A stretch of DNA of 64,000 nucleotides, from the NCBI RefSeq assembly GCF_030056795.1, contig NZ_JASHKQ010000004.1, positions 186,001 to 250,000 of the forward strand, in the 5' to 3' direction. The translations under genes were made by a program, and so were the position numbers. The notes under the pieces are model-generated. The model was not told the DNA's origin. It was given only the letters and a program-made list of their open reading frames with translations, and searched no databases. Of this stretch, positions 45,501-57,312 are shown in pieces; within the stretch, counting starts at the first letter, position 1; each line of letters opens with the position of its first letter. This DNA is from Rhodococcus sp. IEGM 1381 (GTDB lineage Bacteria; Actinomycetota; Actinomycetes; Mycobacteriales; Mycobacteriaceae).

Positions 45501-48500
45501 AGCGGCACCGAGGACATCGCGGTCGGTACTCCGATCGCAGGCCGCGGCGACGCCGCACTCGACGATCTGGTCGGCATGTTCGTGGGTACGCTCGTTCTGC
45601 GCACCGACGTGGCACCGCAACTCTCGTTCACCGACCTGCTCCGTGCCACGCGCGCAGCCGATCTGGCTGCGTTCGACAACACCGACGTCCCGTTCGAGCG
45701 GTTGGTCGACGTACTCGACCCGACGCGTTCGACCGACCACTCGCCGCTGTTCCAGGTACTGCTCGAATTCCAGAACAACACCTCGGCGTCGCTCGAGCTG
45801 CCGGACCTGACCGTCCGAGCCGTGGACATCGACGCACACGTGGCGAAGTTCGATCTACAGCTGACCGTTGCGGAGAACTTCGACGAGACCGGTGCGCCGT
45901 CCGGGATGACCGCGGCGATTACATACGCGGTCGATTTGTTCGAGGAATCGTCCGTCCAGGAGTTCTCGGCACGCTTCGGTGCCATCCTCGATGCAGTCAC
46001 TGCCGATCCGGACAGCGCCGTAGGCGACATCGACCTGCTGCTCACCGGGGAACTCGATGCGATGACGCACGAGTGGAACCACGCGGGTCTCGGGGCAGAC
46101 GACTCGACCTTGGCCGACCGATTCGCCGCTGCTGCAGCACGATTCCCCGATTCGCGTGCCGTCGTCTTCGGTGATCGATCGATGACCTACGCCGAACTGG
46201 ACGACCGTTCGAGCCGCCTGGCCCGGGTCCTCGTCGATCGCGGCGTGACGTCCGAATCGCTCGTTGCGGTCGCAATGCCACGTGATGAGCAGTTGATCGT
46301 GGCGCTGCTCGCCGTGATCAAGTCCGGCGGCGGGTATCTGCCGATCGACGTCTCCTACCCAGCGGACCGACTCGCGTTCATGCTCGAGGACGCCTCGCCT
46401 GTCTGCGTCATCTCCACCGTTGCCGACAGCACTGCGGTTCCGGCGTCCGACCTCGATGTTCTCCTGGTCGATTCGCCGGAACTGATCGCCGAGCTGAACG
46501 ACGTATCCGGCACTCCGCTGACGGATGCGGACCGCTCGGGCAGGACCAGTGCAGATTCGATCGCGTACGTCATCTACACCTCGGGTAGCACCGGCCGTCC
46601 GAAGGGCGTCCAGATCGCACACCGCAATGTGGCGACACTGTTTGCGAACACTGCGGATCTGTTCGATTTCGACAGCCGCGATGTCTGGACGATGTTCCAC
46701 TCGTACGCGTTCGACTTCTCGGTGTGGGAACTGTGGGGCCCGTTGCTGCACGGCGGAACCCTCGTCGTCGTCGATTACTACACGGCACGCTCGCCGGAGC
46801 TGTTCCGCGAGTTGCTGGTGCGCGAAAAGGTCACGGTGCTCAACCAGACACCGACGGCGTTCTACCAGTTCGCGGAGGCCGACAGGGTTGCCACCGCGAC
46901 CGTGGGAGCTACCGATGACTCCGCAGAACTCGCGCTGCGGTACGTGATCTTCGGCGGTGAGGCACTCGATCTCGGACAGTTGGGCCGTTGGTATGCCCGA
47001 CACGACGAGTCCGCGCCGACCCTGGTGAACATGTACGGCATCACCGAGACGACGGTCCACGTGAGCCACCTGGCCCTGACCGAGGAGTTCGCCGCTTCGG
47101 CCTCCTCCAGCGTCATCGGTCAGGCGATCCCGGCACTGAACGTTGCCGTTCTCGACGCGCGTCTGAACCCCGTGCCACCTGGTGTGACCGGCGAAATGTA
47201 CGTCTCCGGGGCACAGCTCTCGCGCGGCTACCTCGGACGCGCGGGCCTCTCGGCTACCCGTTTCGTGGCTGATCCCTCCGGTCGGGCCGGACACCGGATG
47301 TACCGCACCGGTGACACGGCGAGATGGAACCGCGACGGGGCGCTCGAATATCTGGGCCGCAGTGACATGCAGGTACAGCTGCACGGGTTCCGTATCGAAC
47401 TCGGTGAGATCGAAAGCGCCCTGCTCGCATTCGACGGTGTCGCGGCCTCCGTGGTCTCGGTACGAGACGACGGATTCGGTGACCGTCTGATCGGCTACGT
47501 CGTTGCCGAGTCCGGTCGTACCCTCGATCACTCCGCCGTTCTCGATTTCGTAGGCACCACACTGACGTCCTACATGGTGCCTGCCGCGCTGATCGTGCTC
47601 GACGAGCTGCCCCTCACCGCCAACGGCAAGCTCGATCGCCGTGCCTTGCCGGCTCCGGACTTCTCGGCCAATGTGACCGAAAGTCGCTTGCCCGCAACAG
47701 AAGTCGAGTCCATTCTCGCCGGCTTGTTCGCGGACGTGCTCGGACTCGACACCGTCGGCGTCGACGATTCGTTCTTCGCACTCGGCGGCGACAGCATCAT
47801 GTCGATTCAGCTGGTCTCTCGCGCCAAGGCGGCCGGCCTGGTGCTGGCTCCACGTGACATCTTCGAGCGCAAGACCGTTGCCGCACTGGCCGAGGTGGTC
47901 GTTCTCGGAGGCGATGTCGTCGTACTGGAAGAACTCGACGGCGGGGGAGTCGGCCCGCTACCCCTGACCCCGGTCGTGCGGTGGATGTTGGACCGCAGCA
48001 CCGACTTCGGGCGATACACCCAGACGGCGCTGCTCCAGCTCCCGGTCGGTATCGACAGCGACTCTCTCGAACGCACCGTTCAGGCCGTGCTCGATCGTCA
48101 CGACATGCTGCGGTCGCGTCTGTTCCAGGACTCCGACGGCACGTGGCGCGAAGAAGTGTCTCCGATCGGCTCGGTGTCCGCCGCGTCCGTCGTCCATGCA
48201 GTTTCGGTGAATTCGGTCGACGGTTCCGAGTTCTCTTCCCGCGCCGCGGCGGAACTCGATGCCGCGGCAGACCGACTCGTCCCTGCCGACGGCGTCATGG
48301 TGCAGATGGTGTGGTTTCAGGGTCCCAACGGATCCGGTCGACTTCTCGTCGTCGCACATCACCTCGTCATCGACGGCGTGTCCTGGCGAATCATCGTTCC
48401 GGATCTGGCGACCGCATGGAGCCAGATCTTCGCAGGCGACGAACCTGAACTGGCACCGATCGGCACATCGATGCGGCGCTGGTCGACCGGTTTGACCGAC

Positions 48501-51500
48501 GTCACCGCGAGCCGCGACGGCGAGCTCGGATTGTGGCAACGCATTCTCGACGGCGAAGATCCGACCATCGGCTCACGCCCATTGGACAAGCGGGTGGACG
48601 TCGACGCGACCGTGCAGCGCATCCGTACCTCGCTCCCCGTCGAGGTCACCGAGCGACTGCTCACCACCGTGCCGAATGTCTTCCGCGGCAGCGTCAACGA
48701 CGGCCTGTTGGCGGGATTGGCTCTGGCGCTGACCGCATGGCGTCGCGAACGCGGAGACGCCGTTCGTACCGCTCTGATCACACTCGAGGGCCACGGACGT
48801 GAGGACGCCGTGGTGCCCGGGGCCGATCTCGGCAGGACCGTCGGCTGGTTCACCACGATCTTCCCGGTGCGCCTCGACCTCGGATCCGTGGACATCGCCG
48901 ACGCATTGTCCGGCGGAGACTCCGCCGGCGCGCTGATCAAGGCTGTCAAAGAGCAGCTGCTCGAGATCCCCGATCACGGCATCGGCTACGGCATGTTGCG
49001 GTACCTCGATCCCGCAGGAACCGAAGCTCTGTCCGATTACGCCGCTCCTCAGGTCAGTTTCAACTACCTCGGTCGCTTCTCGACCGGATCGTCCGAGGGC
49101 ATGGAAGACGTGGGCTGGATTCCCGTCGCCGACGCAGAACTGGGCGACGCACAGAACCCGGACATGCCCGTGCCTGCGGCGCTGGACATCAATGCCGTCA
49201 CGACGTCGACCCCCGACGGCCCGCAGCTGGACGCCACGTTCGCGTTCCCGGCCGGGATCCTCGGCGCCGACGAGGTCGATCGGCTGATCGATCTCTGGAC
49301 GCAGGCACTCACCTCGATAACCGAGCACGCCTCGGCCGACGGTGCGGGTGGTCTCACTCCGTCCGATCTCGAGCTGGTCGACATAGATCAGAAGTCGATC
49401 GAGGTACTGGAGAAAAGATTCCCGGACCTGGACGACGTGTGGTCGATGTCGCCGCTGCAGGCTGGCTTGCTCTTCCACGCGCGCCTCGCGGGCGAGGTCG
49501 GCAGCGACTCTGCGGGCGTCGACGCCTACATGGTGCAACTCGGCCTGGAGTTGCGTGGCACCGTCGATTCCGCTCGGATGCACGCCGCAGTCGACAAGCT
49601 CGTCTCGCGTCATCCGAATCTGCGGGCAGCGTTCGTCCACAACAGCTCCGGCGAATCTCTGCAGATCGTGCAGAGTGCGGTCACGGTTCCGTGGGCCGAG
49701 ATCGATCTGCGCGGCGAAGCCGATGTCGAGACTGCACTGGAGGCAGTCCTCGAGGCCGATCGCGGTGTTCGGTTCGAGATGGACTCCGCGCCGCTGCTCC
49801 GATTCACGCTCATCACCCTCGCCGACGATCACTGGCGACTGCTGTTGACCAACCACCACATTCTGCTGGACGGGTGGTCGACGCCGCTGGTCGTCAAGGA
49901 ACTCATCACGCTGTACGTCACCGAGTCCGACGACTCGATGCTGCCGCGGGTGCCTGCGTACCGGGACTACCTGACATGGATGCGGCAACGCGACGTCTCG
50001 ATCTCCACCGCGCAGTGGGTCAGTGCGATGGCAGGCGTCGAGGAGCCGACTCTGCTGGTCACCGGCGATCGAGGGCGGCAACTATCCACCGTCTCGCGCG
50101 AATCCGAGCGCTCGTTGTCGATCGAGACCACCGCTGCCCTACGCGATTTCGCGGCCCGCCGCGGGTCGACTCTCAACACACTGGTTCAGACCGCATGGGG
50201 AATCGTGCTCGCGACACTGACCGGTCGAGACGACGTCGTGTTCGGTGCCACCGTGTCGGGACGTCCGCCTGAGGTCCCGGGCATCGAAGGCATGATCGGG
50301 CTGTTCATCAACACGCTGCCCGTTCGGGTCACACTCGATCCGAGCGAGACGCTGGGCGCTCTGGTCGATCGTGTTCAGTCCGAGCAGGCGTCGTTGCTGG
50401 ACCACCACTACCTCGGACTGACCGACATCCAACGTGCAGCAGGTGCCGGGGTCGCATTCGACACGCTGACGGTGTTCGAGTCGTACCCGGTCGATCGCGC
50501 CGGTGCCTCTGCGGCAACGGATTTCGCCGGTATGCAGGTGACCGACATTCTAGGGACCGACGCAGCGCACTATCCGCTGACTCTGGTCTCGTCCGTGGAC
50601 GAGCGCCTGAATCTGAAGGCCAAGTACCTGCCCGAACTCTTCGATGTCGAGGACGTCGACGCCATCGTCGATCGAGTCGAGCGGGTGCTCGTCGCAGTGC
50701 TGGCAGACGAACAGCAGCCACTGGCCCGACTCAGCCTGCTCGATCGGGCCGAATTCGGCTCCCTTGCACCGGTATTCGGAATCGAAGGCCGCTCCAAGCG
50801 TTTGTTGCCGGAGATCTTCTCCGACGCCGCAGCCATCGATCCGGACGCCATCGCGCTGCGCAGCGTGGACGGAGAGCTGACGTACCGGGAACTGGACCGA
50901 CGGTCGAACAGACTCGCTCGGATCCTGCTGACCCACGGCGTGCACACCGAGACGTTCGTCGCGCTCGGTATCGCGCGGTCCATCGAATCCGTTCTGACAG
51001 TGTGGGCGGTCGCCAAGTCCGGTGCCGCATTCGTTCCGGTCGACCCGAACTACCCGGCCGATCGCATCGAGCACATGCTGGCGGACTCGGGCGCGAGTTT
51101 CGGTGTCACCACCCGTGCGCATCTCGACGACCTGCCCTCGACCGTGCCGTGGATCATTTTGGACGATCTCGCCACGGACGGCCCGAACGGCATCGGTGAC
51201 GAGCCGATAGCCGACAGCGAACGACACGGTCGCGTCACTCTGGACAGTGCTGCGTACACGATCTACACGTCGGGTTCGACGGGCGTTCCGAAGGGCGTCG
51301 TGGTCACGCACTCCGGCCTCGACAACTTCGCTACCGAGCAGCGCGAGCGCTACGGCGTCTCGAAAGACTCACGGACACTGCACGTTTCGTCGCCGAGCTT
51401 CGATGCCTCCGTGCTCGAATATCTGCTCGCATCCGGTGCCGGAGCAACCATGGTGATCGTGCCGCCGACGGTGTACGGCGGCGAGGAGCTCGCGTCGTTG

Positions 51501-54500
51501 TTGTCATCGGAGTCAGTGACTCACGGATTCATCACTCCGTCTGCCCTCGCGTCGGTCGACCCGACCGGTCTGGACACGTTCGCCGACGTCGTCGTCGGCG
51601 GCGAGGCCGTTCCGGCCGAGTTGGTCGGCAAGTGGGCCCCCGGGCGCAACCTGTACAACGGGTACGGTCCGACCGAGGCCACGATCATGTCCAACATCAG
51701 TACACCGATGGTCGCCGGCGAGCCGGTGTCGATCGGTGGGCCGGTGCGCGGCGTGCACGAGGTGGTACTGAACTCACGGCTGCAGCCGGTTCCCGTCGGC
51801 GTCGCAGGAGAGCTGTACCTCGCCGGTGTCGGTCTGGCCCGCGGCTACCACGACCGGATGGGCCTGACGGCAGAGCGATTCGTCGCCGATCCGTTCGGTG
51901 TACCCGGTTCGAGGATGTATCGCACCGGCGACGTGGTGCGGTGGTCACCGGATCTGACCATCGAGTACGTCGGTCGGAGCGACTCCCAGGTCAAGGTTCG
52001 CGGATTCCGCATCGAACTCGGCGAAATCGACGCTGCGCTCTCCGCGCATCCCGCGGTGGACTTTGCCGCGACCTTCGGCACTCCGGGACCTTCGGGGGCG
52101 ACTGTGCTCGTTGCCTACGTGCGTCTGGCAGAGGAGGGTGTCGATACCTTCGACACCGCTGTGCTGCGCGATCATCTCGCCGCTGCGCTGCCGTCCCACA
52201 TGGTTCCGAGCGCCATCGTCGTGCTCGAGACCATTCCGCTCACCCCCGTGGGCAAGCTCGATCGTGCCGCCCTGCCGATACCGGAGTTCGGCGCTGCTAC
52301 GTCGTACCGCGAGCCGACCACCCCTGCCGAGCTCACCGTCGCTTCTGTGTTCTCCGAGATCCTCGACATCGACCGAGTCGGTGCCGATGACAGCTTCTTC
52401 GAGCTGGGGGGCGACTCGCTCAGTGCCACTCGAGTGATCGCGCGGGTCAACGCCGAATTCGGTACGGCGATCGGCGTTCGCACGATCTTCGAGACGCCGA
52501 CGGTGTCGGGTCTGGCCAAAGCGGTCGGTACTGCAGACACCCGGACACAGCGTCCGGCCCTCGTCGCGGTGCAGCGTCCCGAGCACATTCCGCTCTCGCT
52601 CGCTCAGCAACGTATGTGGTTCATCAACCGGTTCGACCCCTCGTCTGCGGCATACAACGTGCCGTTGGTCGTCAAACTGACCGGGCAGTTGGACACTGCG
52701 GCACTGGCCGCCGCGGTCGTCGACGTTCTCGAACGCCACGAGTCGCTGCGTACGACCTTCCCCGAGGGTCCGCAATTCCCGGTGCAGCTGGTGCATCCGG
52801 CCGGCGATGTCGCACCGACGGTCGAACCCGAACGGATCGATGTCGGGGTACTGACCGACCGCGTGGCTCTGTTGGCGGGTCGAGGGTTCGACGTCACCAC
52901 CGAGATCCCGGTGCATGTGGAACTGTTACAGGTCCTCGACACGACCGACGCGGCGTCGGCCGACAATGTCTTCGTCCTCGCCATGGTGGTCCACCACATC
53001 GCAGCCGATGGCGCATCGATGGCACCGCTGGCGCGCGACGTCGTACTTGCATACTCGGCGCGCAGTGCAGGACACGCGCCGGATTGGCGGCCGCTACCGG
53101 TGCAGTATGCCGATTACACGCTCTGGCAGCGTTCGCTGCTCGGCGACGAAAAGGACGAGTCGAGCGTGGCCGCGGCCCAGCTGGAGTACTGGACCACGAG
53201 GCTGGCGGGCCTGCCGGATCTGTTGCCGTTGCCCACCGATCGCCCTCGACCCACCACTCAGGATTTCCGGGGTGGCCGGGTGCGATTCACCGTCGACGCC
53301 GAGATACATCAGGCACTCGTCGAGCTGACCCGCGAGCAGCACGTCAGTATGTTCATGGTGCTGCACGCCGCGTTCGCCGTGGTGTTGGCACGACTGAGCG
53401 GCACCGACGACATCGCGATCACCACCCCGGTGGCGGGGCGCGGTGACGCGGGGCTGGACGACCTCGTCGGCATGTTCGTCAACACGTTGGTGTTGCGCAG
53501 CCGGGTCGTCGACTCCACCTCGTTCGTGGATCTGCTCACGCAGGTGAAGACACACGATCTCGATGCCTTCGATCACACCGAGATGCCGTTCGAGCGCATC
53601 GTCGAGGTGCTCAATCCCACCCGGTCGACGGCGTACGCTCCGCTTTCACAGGTGGCACTGTCCTTCCAGAACAACGAGAAGGCGTCACTCGAGCTCCCCG
53701 ACCTGCGCGTGGAGGGCTTCGACTTCGACGTACCCGTGGCCAAGCAGGATCTGCAACTCCTGGTGTCCGAGAATTTCGGGGACGACGGGCGACCGGCCGG
53801 CTTCGAGGCAGCGTTCGATTACGCCACGTCACTGTTCGATGCGGCAACCGTCGACGCCATCGCAGCGCGACTGGTTCGCGTACTCGACGCCGTCGGGAAC
53901 GATCGACTCACTGCGGTGGGGGATATCGACATTCTCGGTGCTGACGAGAAGCAGGCTTTGGCACCGGCCCGCGGGTCGGCCGACGTCGCACTACGGACAT
54001 GGCCGGAAATGCTCGCCGCGTCGGTGGCGCTCGATCCGTACGCGGTCGCCGTCACCTATCGAGGCGTGAGCCTGTCCTACGCCGACCTCGACAGCTGGTC
54101 CAATCGAATTGCTCGGATGCTCATCGACTACGGCGTCGGCCCGGAAACGTTCGTCGCCCTGGCACTGCCTCGGTCGATCGAATCGGTTCTGTCGGTGTGG
54201 GCGGTTGCCAAGACCGGCGCAGCTTTCTTGCCGGTCGACCCGAGCTACCCGTCCGATCGCATCGCGCACATGCTCGAAGATTCGCGCGCGGCAATGGGAT
54301 TGACCGATATCGACAGTAGGGGGTCGCTACCCGACACCGTGCCGTGGCTCGTGTTGGACGATCCCGAGACGTCCGCGGAACTATCTCGTTACCCCGTGGA
54401 CGCCGTCGCAGATTCGGAGCGCACGGCGACACTGCACCTCGACCACCCCGCATACCTGATCTACACATCGGGTTCGACGGGTCGACCGAAGGGCGTCGCG

Positions 54501-56549
54501 GTGCGACACCGAGGCATGTCCAACCTGCAGGCCGAGGTGATCGAGCGGTTCCGCCCCACCCGAGATTCGCGGGTGTCTCACATCGCCTCGCCGAGTTTCG
54601 ACGCGTCGGTGTACGAGCTGACGATGGCATTCGGCGTCGGTGCCACGGTCGTGATCGTGCCGCCGGGTACCTTCGGCGGCAGCGAGCTGGCCGACCTGCT
54701 CGAGTCCGAACACGTCACGCACGCATTCCTGACACCGGCGGCGTTGTCCTCGATCGACGAGACTCGCCTCGGCACTGTGCGCGTCCTTGCAGTCGGCGGC
54801 GAGGCCTGTACTCCGGAACTGGTGGCGAAATGGGCACCTGGCCGCAAGATGTTCAACGGCTACGGTCCGACCGAGACCACCATTCAGGCAAGTGTCGGTG
54901 GGCCGTTGGTGCCCGGCGGCACGGTGGACGTGGGCGGGCCTGGGACCGGATTCCGGTTCCTGGTGCTCGACGCACGCCTGCGACCGGTCCCGGTAGGAGT
55001 GTCGGGCGAGCTGTACATTGCCGGCCCCGGCACGGCACGTGGGTACCTGCGCCGATTCGGACTCACGTCCGAGCGGTTCGTAGCCGACCCGTTCGGTACT
55101 CCAGGCGAGCGGATGTACCGGACCGGTGACGTCGTGCGCTGGGGGAGTACCGGTGCCGTCGAATTCGTCGGACGCAGCGACTTCCAGGTCAAGGTGCGCG
55201 GCTTCCGTATCGAACTCGGTGAGATCGACTCCGCCCTGACCGAGCACGAACAGGTCGGATTCGCCGCCACGATAGGACACACCGCGGCGTCCGGGGACAC
55301 GGTGCTCGTGTCCTATGTCCTGGCGGCAGACGGCGAGACGGTCGACACCGAGGCGCTCAGGGATCGAGTCGCCAAAGTGCTTCCACGCCATATGGTTCCG
55401 TCGGCGATCATCGAACTCGACGACATTCCGCTCACTCCGGTGGGCAAGCTCGACCGTCGGGCGTTGCCGATACCGGAGCTGACGGTCTCGACAACTCCGT
55501 ACCGAGCACCGAGTACCGACGTGGAAGCTGCCATCGCCGACGCCTTTGCTCAGGTTCTCGGAGTCGAGCGAGTCGGTATGGACGACAACTTCTTCGAGCT
55601 CGGCGGAACCTCGCTGGTGGCCACGAAGATCGTGCCGGCCATCGAAGATGCCATCGGAGTACGACTGCCGCTGCAAGCGTTGTTCGTCGACCCAACGCCG
55701 GCCGGGCTGGCCGCGCGGGTTGCGTCCGACGCCGATGCCGCGGGTGCCGATCTCGATTCGGTGTTCGGAGTGATGATTCCACTGCGTGGTACCGGGTCGA
55801 AGGCACCGCTGTTCTGTGTCCACCCGGGAATCGGTCTCTCGTGGGGATACGCCGGTATCGTCTCGAAATTGACCGACGACCGTCCCGTGTACGGCCTGCA
55901 GCTGCCGAGCATCGTGGAAGGTACGACGTTCGGTTCCATTCGCGACCTCGCGCACCGGTACGCCGACGAAATCCGCAGTGTCCAGCCGGTCGGTCCGTAC
56001 CACCTTCTCGGTTGGTCGCTCGGCGGCTCGCTCGCTCACGCGATCGCTGTGGAACTGCGCAGCACCGGCAGCGAGGTTCGCACTCTCGCTTTGCTGGACA
56101 GTTATGTCGACGGCCACGACGAAGACAACGTCGACGGAGCGTTGAGCGTCGAGAATCTGCTCGGTGGACTGGGTCTCGACCTGTCGGCGCAGCCGTCGGC
56201 CGAGCCGCTGACCTACGAGCGGGGCGTAGAACTCCTCGACGAATCCTTGGGTCAGACGACCGGCGTGACTGCCGATCATCTGCGAAGAATCAACGCAGGA
56301 TTCGAGAATTCGACAAGAATCATGGCCGAGTTCGTGCCGGACGTCTTCGACGGAGATGTTTTGTTCTTTTCCGCAACGAAGGGTGCGAGCGACGGAATTG
56401 TCAGATCACCGCAGGAATGGCGACCGTACGTGACAGGGGATATCGTCATCCACGACGTCGAGGTTTTCCACAACGAGATGACCAATGCCGATGCGGCCGA
56501 TGTAATCGGTCCGATCGTCGATTCTCATCTGGGCAATACGGCTGAATAA
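29715..56549 (+). CDS. Giant heptamodular nonribosomal peptide synthetase with C-terminal thioesterase
   Basis: 8,944 residues in one frame. Domain order by motif: C1 (HHVALDG at 151-157), a C-terminal half of a second C domain (about 455-687), A1, T1 (Ser1252); C2-A2-T2 (Ser2330); C3-A3-T3 (Ser3404)-E1; C4-A4-T4 (Ser4943); C5-A5-T5 (Ser6027)-E2; C6-A6-T6 (Ser7568); C7-A7-T7 (Ser8633)-TE (Ser8768). C2, C5 and C7 have HHIAADG and C3 HHISSDG (L-donor type); C4 and C6 follow E domains and have [10 protein letters not shown] (D-donor type). Read by eye against GrsA, A2 has the serine code DVWHFSLVDK and A5 the threonine code DFWNIGMVHK. Predicted product: N-capped X1-Ser-D-X3-X4-D-Thr-X6-X7 with X1 = X3. 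No other NRPS, MbtH or tailoring gene is adjacent. ATG 29715 has AAAGG seven bases upstream. Confidence 0.97.
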   Translation: MRATTTGGSQTPPTGTGFEDGFPLSSAQRGMWFAQQLAPDVAVCIAQYVDLRGKLDIAVLQDASAQAGHEFQSAYLRLAEVDGEAVQLVDHSIDQSVNYLDLRGEDDPMASALRWIDHNYVQPVDMENDTLIESWIIQVEDERNLWYSKIHHVALDGYGAMTLVNRTAALYTAAVEHSEPEPNKAAELRRLYELDQEYRTSTRFESDKEYWVARASDIHDGATLSNTDGRTIAASKLRSIALPEDVVTALEASDSTKGGTAAAVFIAAFGCYLARMTGRDDVLVNIPVSARTTALLRRSGGMLVNVAPIPMHVREDATVSELVQQVQLELMGALRHQRFSIEDIRRELAASGSDKQLTGPLVNMMLFHQQINLGSIVGEFNIVTSGPVEDLLVNVYQSGSPARTFVDFRANPNRYDDDDLTAHHSSFVDMAEAFIAAGPDVVVSEVHPDSAQEGRRRRRITAQLAYWTDRLSDSPDLIGIPSDRVRPSRIGHVRASHEITLGSASWAAVEQLAADRGTTPFVVFESVLAVLVSRLASTDDVSIAVPAASGETVVLRTNPNGRLSFGDFVAASKVDFDAAQAHGDVSFEDVVDALGLSRSGSHSPLAQVALRFGPAVLPNDGIDMDLVLTVSESDSVSVVFDYATELFDAGSMSQLGRRVVRILDALTGEPDLLIGDVDMLSTAERARLAPVRGPRSVVGVVLPELLAGAVGVAGVGGVAVVSGSRVLSYGELDAASSRLARMLMSCGVGPGSFVALALSRSVESVVAVWAVAKAGGAFLPVDPNYPVDRIEHMLVDSGAVVGVTLGAHVGAVSGVGGVSWVVLDDPDVVADLAFRSAAPVLDAERSGVLRLDDAAYLIYTSGSTGVPKGVVVTHRGVGNLAAEERVRFGVGPSSRVLAFASPSFDASILEFVLAFSGGATMVIAPPLVFGGVELASLLAEERVSHAFVTPAALASVDPVGLDSVQVVVTGGDVCAPELVARWAPGRRMFNAYGPTEATIFSSISSALVVGESVDIGSPTIGFAEVVLDARLNPVPVGVVGELYLAGPALARGYHARLGLTAERFVANPFGGAGSRMYRTGDVVRWNASGALEYVGRSDFQVKVRGFRIELGEIDSVLAAVPGVDFVVTIGRESAAGAEPAGATGIARATVLVSYVLPVAGTVLDAVALREHVGSVLPAHMVPSALVMLESIPLTPAGKLDRNALPEPELGSQSVFEAAQTEYEAAVAAVFCDVLEVDRVGVTDSFFDLGGNSLVATRLIARANSALGTDLKVLDLFEASTVRALAERAEAKGASLHRRPALVAVDRPESVPLSLAQQRMWFINQFDVASPAYNIPLTVRLTGRLDVTAMSAAIGDVLSRHESLRTVFPTVGDLPNQVITPVVDVTGPNLPLDFVEVDAASVEALVRTSATTGFDVTVDLPFRAVLYRTGGESFVLAIVVHHIAADGASMAPLARDVMVAYGARSAGSAPMWDPLAVQYADFALWQHAVLGNENDPTSVASRQIEFWQSALADLPDVLPMPLDRPRPIRQSMRGSVTPFTIPADVAARLSSVAAEHESTLFMVIHSALALLLARLSGTRDIAIGTPIAGRGDAALDDLVGMFVGTLVLRTQVEPHATFGELLADTRRSDLAAFDNTDIPFERLVDVLDPARSTDHSPLFQVLLEFQNNASATLELPDLTVEFEEISTDTAKFDLQLRVDQNPADESGALSAAFTYATDLFDPDTIDRFVDRFLRIVSTIGTSTDVRTGDIDILSAAERELVLFEWNDTARLIESSSVHQQIPAGDIGVTLSSLFDRQVLRSPYSTALVFEDEHITYLELDGRANQLARHLISLGVTSESHVGLAMRRSIDLLVGMYAIVKAGGAYVPIDPDHPVERSSYVLSSAQPVCILTTSRDWINIPVATPVLAVDLLDVSDRDHSSVTDADRLGSLSGSNTAYVIYTSGSTGRPKGVAVTHSAIVNRLLWMQHEYRLEPADTVLQKTPATFDVSVWEFFWPLQVGAKLVVAEPDGHRDPAYLSRIIADEHVTTVHFVPSMLAVFAAGARAAECASLRLVFCSGEALPPATAAQFAQFSLAELHNLYGPTEAAVDVSYYHVTGRDPVSIPIGAPVWNTRLYVLDASLRLAPIGAPGELYLAGVQLARGYVGRGDLTADRFVADPFGEPGERLYRTGDLVRWRADGELEYIGRTDFQVKLRGLRIELPEIEAVLLRSESVAQAIALVHKDPNTGETLVAYVVGAHGAAVDPTDLTAEAARRLPAYMVPSHVVVLDSLPVNASGKLDRKALPAPEFTVAASEFVGPENPVEEIVAGIFADLLGISQVGVTSSFFEIGGNSLIAMRLVARVNAALGSNIGIRDLFDAPTVRALSAGIDIREHDAEAAPRLVPQERPDVVPLSLAQQRMWFINQYDTESAAYNVAFAMRLSGALDVDAMRSAIGDVLTRHESLRTMFPLSDDGPVQSILDVASALPDLTPIPADDERHVHELIGDVAGSGFDVVADVPLRVRLIRESDNEHVLVMVVHHISSDGFSTAPLARDLMVAYSARAAGHAPSQDPLPVQYADYALWQRRYLGTESDPESLMAQQSTYWVDTLSGSPEVLPLPTDRPRPAVASLSGDSVSFEIDAAIHARLATVAAEHNSSSFMIVHAALAVLLARLSGTEDISVGTPISGRGDAALDELVGMFVNTLVLRTQVPGSTRFEDLLSDVRATDLAAFTHSDIPFERVVDAVDPARSTAHAPLFQVMLEFQHTDRPTVTLPGLSIEGIELPNDISNFDLQLTVSEEFDKFGVPVGIGAGFRYATELFDADTVRVLAERLARILDVVTTDPSVRIGDIEILSDDEYASLAPVRGPRSVVGVVLPELLAGAVGVAGVGGVAVVSGSRVLSYGELDAASSRLARMLMSCGVGPGSFVALALSRSVESVVAVWAVAKAGGAFLPVDPNYPVDRIEHMLVDSGAVVGVTLGAHVGAVSGVGGVSWVVLDDPDVVADLAFRSAAPVLDAERSGVLRLDDAAYLIYTSGSTGVPKGVVVTHRGVGNLAAEERVRFGVGPSSRVLAFASPSFDASILEFVLAFSGGATMVIAPPLVFGGVELASLLAEERVSHAFVTPAALASVDPVGLDSVQVVVTGGDVCAPELVARWAPGRRMFNAYGPTEATIFSSISSALVVGESVDIGSPTIGFAEVVLDARLNPVPVGVVGELYLAGPALARGYHARLGLTAERFVANPFGGAGSRMYRTGDVVRWNASGALEYVGRSDFQVKVRGFRIELGEIDSVLAAVPGVDFVVTIGRESAAGAEPAGATGIARATVLVSYVLPVAGTVLDAVALREHVGSVLPAHMVPSALVMLESIPLTPAGKLDRNALPEPDWSAQVTTGGRDAENAVEKTLAGLFAEVLRLDRVGVDDSFFALGGDSIMSIQLVSRAKAAGLALSPRDVFEHKTVAALAEVVAAGDGIAAIVLEELPGGGVGDVPLTPIVAWMLDRTAVLDKHTQTAVLTLPADIELDVLEATVQTVLDHHDMLRGVLHRGEHPAMEVLPVGSVSAQSVVHRVSSTTVHGPEFSEQAKTEAAAAVARLAPDSGVMIQMVWFDAGTEGSRLLVVAHHLVIDGVSWRILVPDLASAWAQIIGGNTPELAPVGTSMRRWSHGLREVTATRADELEIWRSVVAQPDPLIGSRALDREIDVYRTVDRIETTLSTDVTEGLLTALPDAFHGSVNDGLLAALALATAVWRRGRGVVVDDALISLEGHGREDHVVPGADLGRTVGWFTTIYPLRLTLDGIDLDDALAGGADAARLIKSVKEQLLAVPDHGIGYGMLRYLDENGAAALRDFPAPQISFNYLGRYSTDIPDELRGHGWLPVDDSGVGDSQDEDLPVAAVLDINAVTTATPTGPRLEASFAFPTGVLDAAEVAELVELWRQALTALTRLAQRPGAGGFTPSDLDLVRLDQSSIDDLERVYPTLDDIWSMTPLQAGLLFHAELSDQSVDAYIVQLVLELRGDVDEARFRRSAQALLRRHANLRTAFVHNTDGESIQIVHHDVDVPWSSVDLTGLDVDDRAAELERIEHEDRATRFNMAQAPLLRFMLITMAPGEWRLVMTNHHILLDGWSTPLLLKDLLTLYVVDGDETVLPRVPAYRDYLSWLAKRDRSSATAAWTDALAGLSEPTLLTPVESRRQESTLAGRALISLDTAQTDRLRAVARARGVTMNSMVQASWAMVLGTLTGRSDVVFGATVSGRPPEVSDIESMVGLFINTLPVRIVLDPSKTLGEYLDRVQAEQAALLDHHYLGLTDIQRAVGPAVAFDTLTVFESYPMDRAGLSAETDLAGMHVHDVHDGSDTAQYPLTLVAMVDDRLHIEAKYLPELFEDSVVRATIDRIVRVLEVISTDTDRRVGSLTLLSDDELARLAPVHGPASSSVRLLPEIFTDAAATNTDGIALWSGDGSLDYAELDARSSALARALIARGAGPESVVALALPRSIDSVLGIWAVAKTGAAFLPIDPSYPRDRVEHMLVDSGASIGLTLATHVSAVDGLGSARWTVLDQDETRTELADLSTTPLRDEERTRPIHVDQVAYLIYTSGSTGVPKGVTVTHRGLANLAEEERSRFEVTPDARVLAFASPSFDASILELVMVFSGAATMVIAPTSVYGGTELAALLAEQNVTHAFVTPAALASVDPEGLTELRVVATGGDVCPPELVARWAPGRLMFNAYGPTEATIFSSISDPLRVDSSIDIGSPTIGFSEVVLDARLHPVPVGVAGELYLAGPALARGYHSRFGLTADRFVANPFAEPGARMYRTGDVVRWTESGTLEYVGRSDFQVKVRGFRIELGEIDAVLTDDPTVEFATTVGVDGPTGNTILVAYVLPRPGREIDATALRTHVSSSLPTHMIPTAFVVLESIPLTPAGKLDRKALPAPDLHLGSDSRAPRTETERIIADIFGEVLGIDAVGIDSSFFDLGGDSLSATRLTARVNTALDTTISVRALFEAPTVESLAERVDSNPLGTVRRPSLVAKPRPSSIPLSLAQQRMWFINQFDVTSAAYNIPLAVRLTGRLDIAAMSAAVGDVLERHESLRTVFPTQGERPEQKILDVQTASTALDVVDLDAGEVVAAVSAAAAQGFDVSTELPFRAVLYRLAPDEFVLSIVVHHIAADGASMAPLARDVMVAYGARAAATAPMWAPLEVQYADFAIWQRDVLGDESDPSSLAAQQLDFWKTALADLPEVLPLPLDRPRPARQSLRGNSVRFEIDRETHASLVDVARANEATVFMAVHAAWSVLMARLSGTEDIAVGTPIAGRGDAALDDLVGMFVGTLVLRTDVAPQLSFTDLLRATRAADLAAFDNTDVPFERLVDVLDPTRSTDHSPLFQVLLEFQNNTSASLELPDLTVRAVDIDAHVAKFDLQLTVAENFDETGAPSGMTAAITYAVDLFEESSVQEFSARFGAILDAVTADPDSAVGDIDLLLTGELDAMTHEWNHAGLGADDSTLADRFAAAAARFPDSRAVVFGDRSMTYAELDDRSSRLARVLVDRGVTSESLVAVAMPRDEQLIVALLAVIKSGGGYLPIDVSYPADRLAFMLEDASPVCVISTVADSTAVPASDLDVLLVDSPELIAELNDVSGTPLTDADRSGRTSADSIAYVIYTSGSTGRPKGVQIAHRNVATLFANTADLFDFDSRDVWTMFHSYAFDFSVWELWGPLLHGGTLVVVDYYTARSPELFRELLVREKVTVLNQTPTAFYQFAEADRVATATVGATDDSAELALRYVIFGGEALDLGQLGRWYARHDESAPTLVNMYGITETTVHVSHLALTEEFAASASSSVIGQAIPALNVAVLDARLNPVPPGVTGEMYVSGAQLSRGYLGRAGLSATRFVADPSGRAGHRMYRTGDTARWNRDGALEYLGRSDMQVQLHGFRIELGEIESALLAFDGVAASVVSVRDDGFGDRLIGYVVAESGRTLDHSAVLDFVGTTLTSYMVPAALIVLDELPLTANGKLDRRALPAPDFSANVTESRLPATEVESILAGLFADVLGLDTVGVDDSFFALGGDSIMSIQLVSRAKAAGLVLAPRDIFERKTVAALAEVVVLGGDVVVLEELDGGGVGPLPLTPVVRWMLDRSTDFGRYTQTALLQLPVGIDSDSLERTVQAVLDRHDMLRSRLFQDSDGTWREEVSPIGSVSAASVVHAVSVNSVDGSEFSSRAAAELDAAADRLVPADGVMVQMVWFQGPNGSGRLLVVAHHLVIDGVSWRIIVPDLATAWSQIFAGDEPELAPIGTSMRRWSTGLTDVTASRDGELGLWQRILDGEDPTIGSRPLDKRVDVDATVQRIRTSLPVEVTERLLTTVPNVFRGSVNDGLLAGLALALTAWRRERGDAVRTALITLEGHGREDAVVPGADLGRTVGWFTTIFPVRLDLGSVDIADALSGGDSAGALIKAVKEQLLEIPDHGIGYGMLRYLDPAGTEALSDYAAPQVSFNYLGRFSTGSSEGMEDVGWIPVADAELGDAQNPDMPVPAALDINAVTTSTPDGPQLDATFAFPAGILGADEVDRLIDLWTQALTSITEHASADGAGGLTPSDLELVDIDQKSIEVLEKRFPDLDDVWSMSPLQAGLLFHARLAGEVGSDSAGVDAYMVQLGLELRGTVDSARMHAAVDKLVSRHPNLRAAFVHNSSGESLQIVQSAVTVPWAEIDLRGEADVETALEAVLEADRGVRFEMDSAPLLRFTLITLADDHWRLLLTNHHILLDGWSTPLVVKELITLYVTESDDSMLPRVPAYRDYLTWMRQRDVSISTAQWVSAMAGVEEPTLLVTGDRGRQLSTVSRESERSLSIETTAALRDFAARRGSTLNTLVQTAWGIVLATLTGRDDVVFGATVSGRPPEVPGIEGMIGLFINTLPVRVTLDPSETLGALVDRVQSEQASLLDHHYLGLTDIQRAAGAGVAFDTLTVFESYPVDRAGASAATDFAGMQVTDILGTDAAHYPLTLVSSVDERLNLKAKYLPELFDVEDVDAIVDRVERVLVAVLADEQQPLARLSLLDRAEFGSLAPVFGIEGRSKRLLPEIFSDAAAIDPDAIALRSVDGELTYRELDRRSNRLARILLTHGVHTETFVALGIARSIESVLTVWAVAKSGAAFVPVDPNYPADRIEHMLADSGASFGVTTRAHLDDLPSTVPWIILDDLATDGPNGIGDEPIADSERHGRVTLDSAAYTIYTSGSTGVPKGVVVTHSGLDNFATEQRERYGVSKDSRTLHVSSPSFDASVLEYLLASGAGATMVIVPPTVYGGEELASLLSSESVTHGFITPSALASVDPTGLDTFADVVVGGEAVPAELVGKWAPGRNLYNGYGPTEATIMSNISTPMVAGEPVSIGGPVRGVHEVVLNSRLQPVPVGVAGELYLAGVGLARGYHDRMGLTAERFVADPFGVPGSRMYRTGDVVRWSPDLTIEYVGRSDSQVKVRGFRIELGEIDAALSAHPAVDFAATFGTPGPSGATVLVAYVRLAEEGVDTFDTAVLRDHLAAALPSHMVPSAIVVLETIPLTPVGKLDRAALPIPEFGAATSYREPTTPAELTVASVFSEILDIDRVGADDSFFELGGDSLSATRVIARVNAEFGTAIGVRTIFETPTVSGLAKAVGTADTRTQRPALVAVQRPEHIPLSLAQQRMWFINRFDPSSAAYNVPLVVKLTGQLDTAALAAAVVDVLERHESLRTTFPEGPQFPVQLVHPAGDVAPTVEPERIDVGVLTDRVALLAGRGFDVTTEIPVHVELLQVLDTTDAASADNVFVLAMVVHHIAADGASMAPLARDVVLAYSARSAGHAPDWRPLPVQYADYTLWQRSLLGDEKDESSVAAAQLEYWTTRLAGLPDLLPLPTDRPRPTTQDFRGGRVRFTVDAEIHQALVELTREQHVSMFMVLHAAFAVVLARLSGTDDIAITTPVAGRGDAGLDDLVGMFVNTLVLRSRVVDSTSFVDLLTQVKTHDLDAFDHTEMPFERIVEVLNPTRSTAYAPLSQVALSFQNNEKASLELPDLRVEGFDFDVPVAKQDLQLLVSENFGDDGRPAGFEAAFDYATSLFDAATVDAIAARLVRVLDAVGNDRLTAVGDIDILGADEKQALAPARGSADVALRTWPEMLAASVALDPYAVAVTYRGVSLSYADLDSWSNRIARMLIDYGVGPETFVALALPRSIESVLSVWAVAKTGAAFLPVDPSYPSDRIAHMLEDSRAAMGLTDIDSRGSLPDTVPWLVLDDPETSAELSRYPVDAVADSERTATLHLDHPAYLIYTSGSTGRPKGVAVRHRGMSNLQAEVIERFRPTRDSRVSHIASPSFDASVYELTMAFGVGATVVIVPPGTFGGSELADLLESEHVTHAFLTPAALSSIDETRLGTVRVLAVGGEACTPELVAKWAPGRKMFNGYGPTETTIQASVGGPLVPGGTVDVGGPGTGFRFLVLDARLRPVPVGVSGELYIAGPGTARGYLRRFGLTSERFVADPFGTPGERMYRTGDVVRWGSTGAVEFVGRSDFQVKVRGFRIELGEIDSALTEHEQVGFAATIGHTAASGDTVLVSYVLAADGETVDTEALRDRVAKVLPRHMVPSAIIELDDIPLTPVGKLDRRALPIPELTVSTTPYRAPSTDVEAAIADAFAQVLGVERVGMDDNFFELGGTSLVATKIVPAIEDAIGVRLPLQALFVDPTPAGLAARVASDADAAGADLDSVFGVMIPLRGTGSKAPLFCVHPGIGLSWGYAGIVSKLTDDRPVYGLQLPSIVEGTTFGSIRDLAHRYADEIRSVQPVGPYHLLGWSLGGSLAHAIAVELRSTGSEVRTLALLDSYVDGHDEDNVDGALSVENLLGGLGLDLSAQPSAEPLTYERGVELLDESLGQTTGVTADHLRRINAGFENSTRIMAEFVPDVFDGDVLFFSATKGASDGIVRSPQEWRPYVTGDIVIHDVEVFHNEMTNADAADVIGPIVDSHLGNTAE
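31776..33337 (+). repeat. Direct repeat copy 1: A1 adenylation domain
   Basis: 1,562 nt that appear identical to 38226-39787 at an offset of 6,450. Identity starts at CTGGCTCCGG in the C-A linker and ends within the Pro-Glu/Asp codons right after the A10 motif ([11 protein letters not shown]). Codons within it are strongly GT-ending (GTG, TTG, GGT) unlike flanking modules. Confidence 0.95.
33571..36870 (+). other. NRPS module 2: C-A-T, serine
   Basis: C2 with HHIAADG near residue 1440; A2 (about 1779-2289) with [27 protein letters not shown] and [14 protein letters not shown] gives DVWHFSLVDK, the EntF serine code; T2 is FFEIGGNS. Serine is the most secure substrate call together with module 5. 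Confidence 0.9.
36871..41545 (+). other. NRPS module 3: C-A-T-E, same residue as module 1, epimerised
   Basis: C3 has HHISSDG. A3 (about residues 2838-3358) is identical to A1. T3 is FFALGGDS, the variant that precedes epimerisation domains. E1 (about 3459-3935) has [17 protein letters not shown] and NYLGRY. The residue should therefore be converted to the D form. Confidence 0.9.
38226..39787 (+). repeat. Direct repeat copy 2: A3 adenylation domain
   Basis: Second copy of the 1,562-nt A-domain segment at 31776-33337. The flanks (C3 upstream, T3-E1 downstream) are unrelated to those of copy 1 beyond general family similarity, so only the A domain has been copied. Confidence 0.95.
41546..44700 (+). 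other. NRPS module 4: D-donor C-A-T
   Basis: C4 carries [10 protein letters not shown] typical after an E domain. A4 (about 4396-4902) is a close protein homologue of A1/A3 (same [24 protein letters not shown] and [16 protein letters not shown] blocks) but with host-like codons; its pocket reads D A L F A G A I F (+K), one residue different. T4 is FFDLGGDS. Confidence 0.85.
44701..49410 (+). other. NRPS module 5: C-A-T-E, threonine, epimerised
   Basis: C5 has HHIAADG. A5 (about 5466-5982) contains [27 protein letters not shown] and [14 protein letters not shown], giving DFWNIGMVHK, the standard threonine code. T5 FFALGGDS and E2 ([11 protein letters not shown]) closely parallel T3-E1. Confidence 0.92.
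49411..52575 (+). other. NRPS module 6: D-donor C-A-T
   Basis: C6 has [11 protein letters not shown]6 (about 7022-7526) pocket reads D A L F V G G I M (+K) from [26 protein letters not shown] and [14 protein letters not shown]; substrate unassigned but related to A1/A4. T6 is FFELGGDS. Confidence 0.85.
52576..55765 (+). other. NRPS module 7: C-A-T
   Basis: C7 has HHIAADG. A7 (about 8092-8592) pocket reads D A Y F A G G I Q (+K) from [26 protein letters not shown] and [14 protein letters not shown]; substrate unassigned. T7 is FFELGGTS, lacking the usual D/N before the serine, a variant often seen before a thioesterase. Confidence 0.85.
55766..56549 (+). other. NRPS type I thioesterase domain
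   Basis: About 260 residues with [13 protein letters not shown], the nucleophile motif [13 protein letters not shown] (Ser8768), the acidic residue in LLDSYVDG and the histidine in VEVFHNEM. It would release the heptapeptide by hydrolysis or by macrolactonisation onto Ser2 or Thr5; sequence cannot decide between them. Confidence 0.9.
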
Positions 56550-56649
56550 CATTTGGCGTGTTCTTCGCATCGAAGAGCACCGTTACGAATACGATCGGCG
56601 TTCGGTACCAATGCGGTCGAATGCAGGTCACTACAACCAGGGGACAGAA

Positions 56650-57246
56650 GTGAAACTGATCAGAACAGCTACGGTCGCGGTGGCGTTGACCGCTGCGGTA
56701 GCCACCGGAGCGGGCCACGCCGTAGCAGACCCGTCGTCCGAGACGGTGAACTACCAGACGTCGGTCAATCCGGATGGAACCGTCAAGACCATCCTCGACG
56801 CCGGCCTGTTCCGAGTCGATGCGACGAGCGAGACAGTGTCGATCGTCGATCAGTCCGGCGCCACGATCGCATCGGTTCCGCTGGAGTACAGCATCAACGG
56901 CACGGTCTACTCGATCGCACCCCTGATCGGTGCCGAGGGTCGAGAGTTGACGCTGACTCCGCAGACTGTTCCCGTCGCGGACGTTGCGGGTCCTCGCACC
57001 AAGCAGCAGGCGTTCGACAACATGGTCAACCAGCTGGCAATCGGCTGGAACAACGGCGGCGGCGTCGGCACGGCAATCGGTGCAGGCCTCGGCTTCGCCA
57101 TCGGCTGCGTATCCATCTTCCCGAACTTCATTTCCGGCTGCATCATCGGAACTGTGATCGGAACAGTGGCTGGTGCTGTCATCGGAACGGCAAACGGCAA
57201 CCCGCAGGCTCAGCCCGCGGTCTTCGAGTACTTCACCACTGCGTAA
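56650..57246 (+). CDS. Secreted glycine-rich small protein, function unknown
   Basis: 198 residues from GTG 56650 (AGGGGA at 56639-56644). A Sec signal peptide is clear: MKLIRTATVAVALTAAVA, then a probable cut after HAVA before DPSSE. The mature part has a beta-rich region with VNYQTSVNPDGTVKTILDAG, and a C-terminal hydrophobic Gly-zipper-like stretch (GGGVGTAIGAGLGFAIG, then IIGTVIGTVAGAVIGTANG) with two cysteines between, suggesting membrane or envelope association. Similar small exported proteins of unknown function are common in Nocardia and Rhodococcus. It lies 100 bp after the NRPS in the same direction; a role in peptide export or immunity is only conjecture. Confidence 0.8.
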   Translation: MKLIRTATVAVALTAAVATGAGHAVADPSSETVNYQTSVNPDGTVKTILDAGLFRVDATSETVSIVDQSGATIASVPLEYSINGTVYSIAPLIGAEGRELTLTPQTVPVADVAGPRTKQQAFDNMVNQLAIGWNNGGGVGTAIGAGLGFAIGCVSIFPNFISGCIIGTVIGTVAGAVIGTANGNPQAQPAVFEYFTTA

Positions 57247-57276
57247 GGCGCGACACGCGTCGACAGACGCGAATAG

Positions 57277-57312
57277 AACGGAGGGTAGGGCGCATGCGCC
57301 CTACCCTCCGTT
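57277..57312. terminator. Bidirectional terminator, perfect 18-bp inverted repeat
   Basis: A perfect palindrome centred on GCATGC (AACGGAGGGTAGGGCGCA and its complement). On the plus strand it is followed by TTTT, on the minus strand by TTCTATTC. It lies between the convergent secreted-protein and papA genes and touches the papA stop (57313-57315), so it probably ends both transcripts. Confidence 0.85.
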
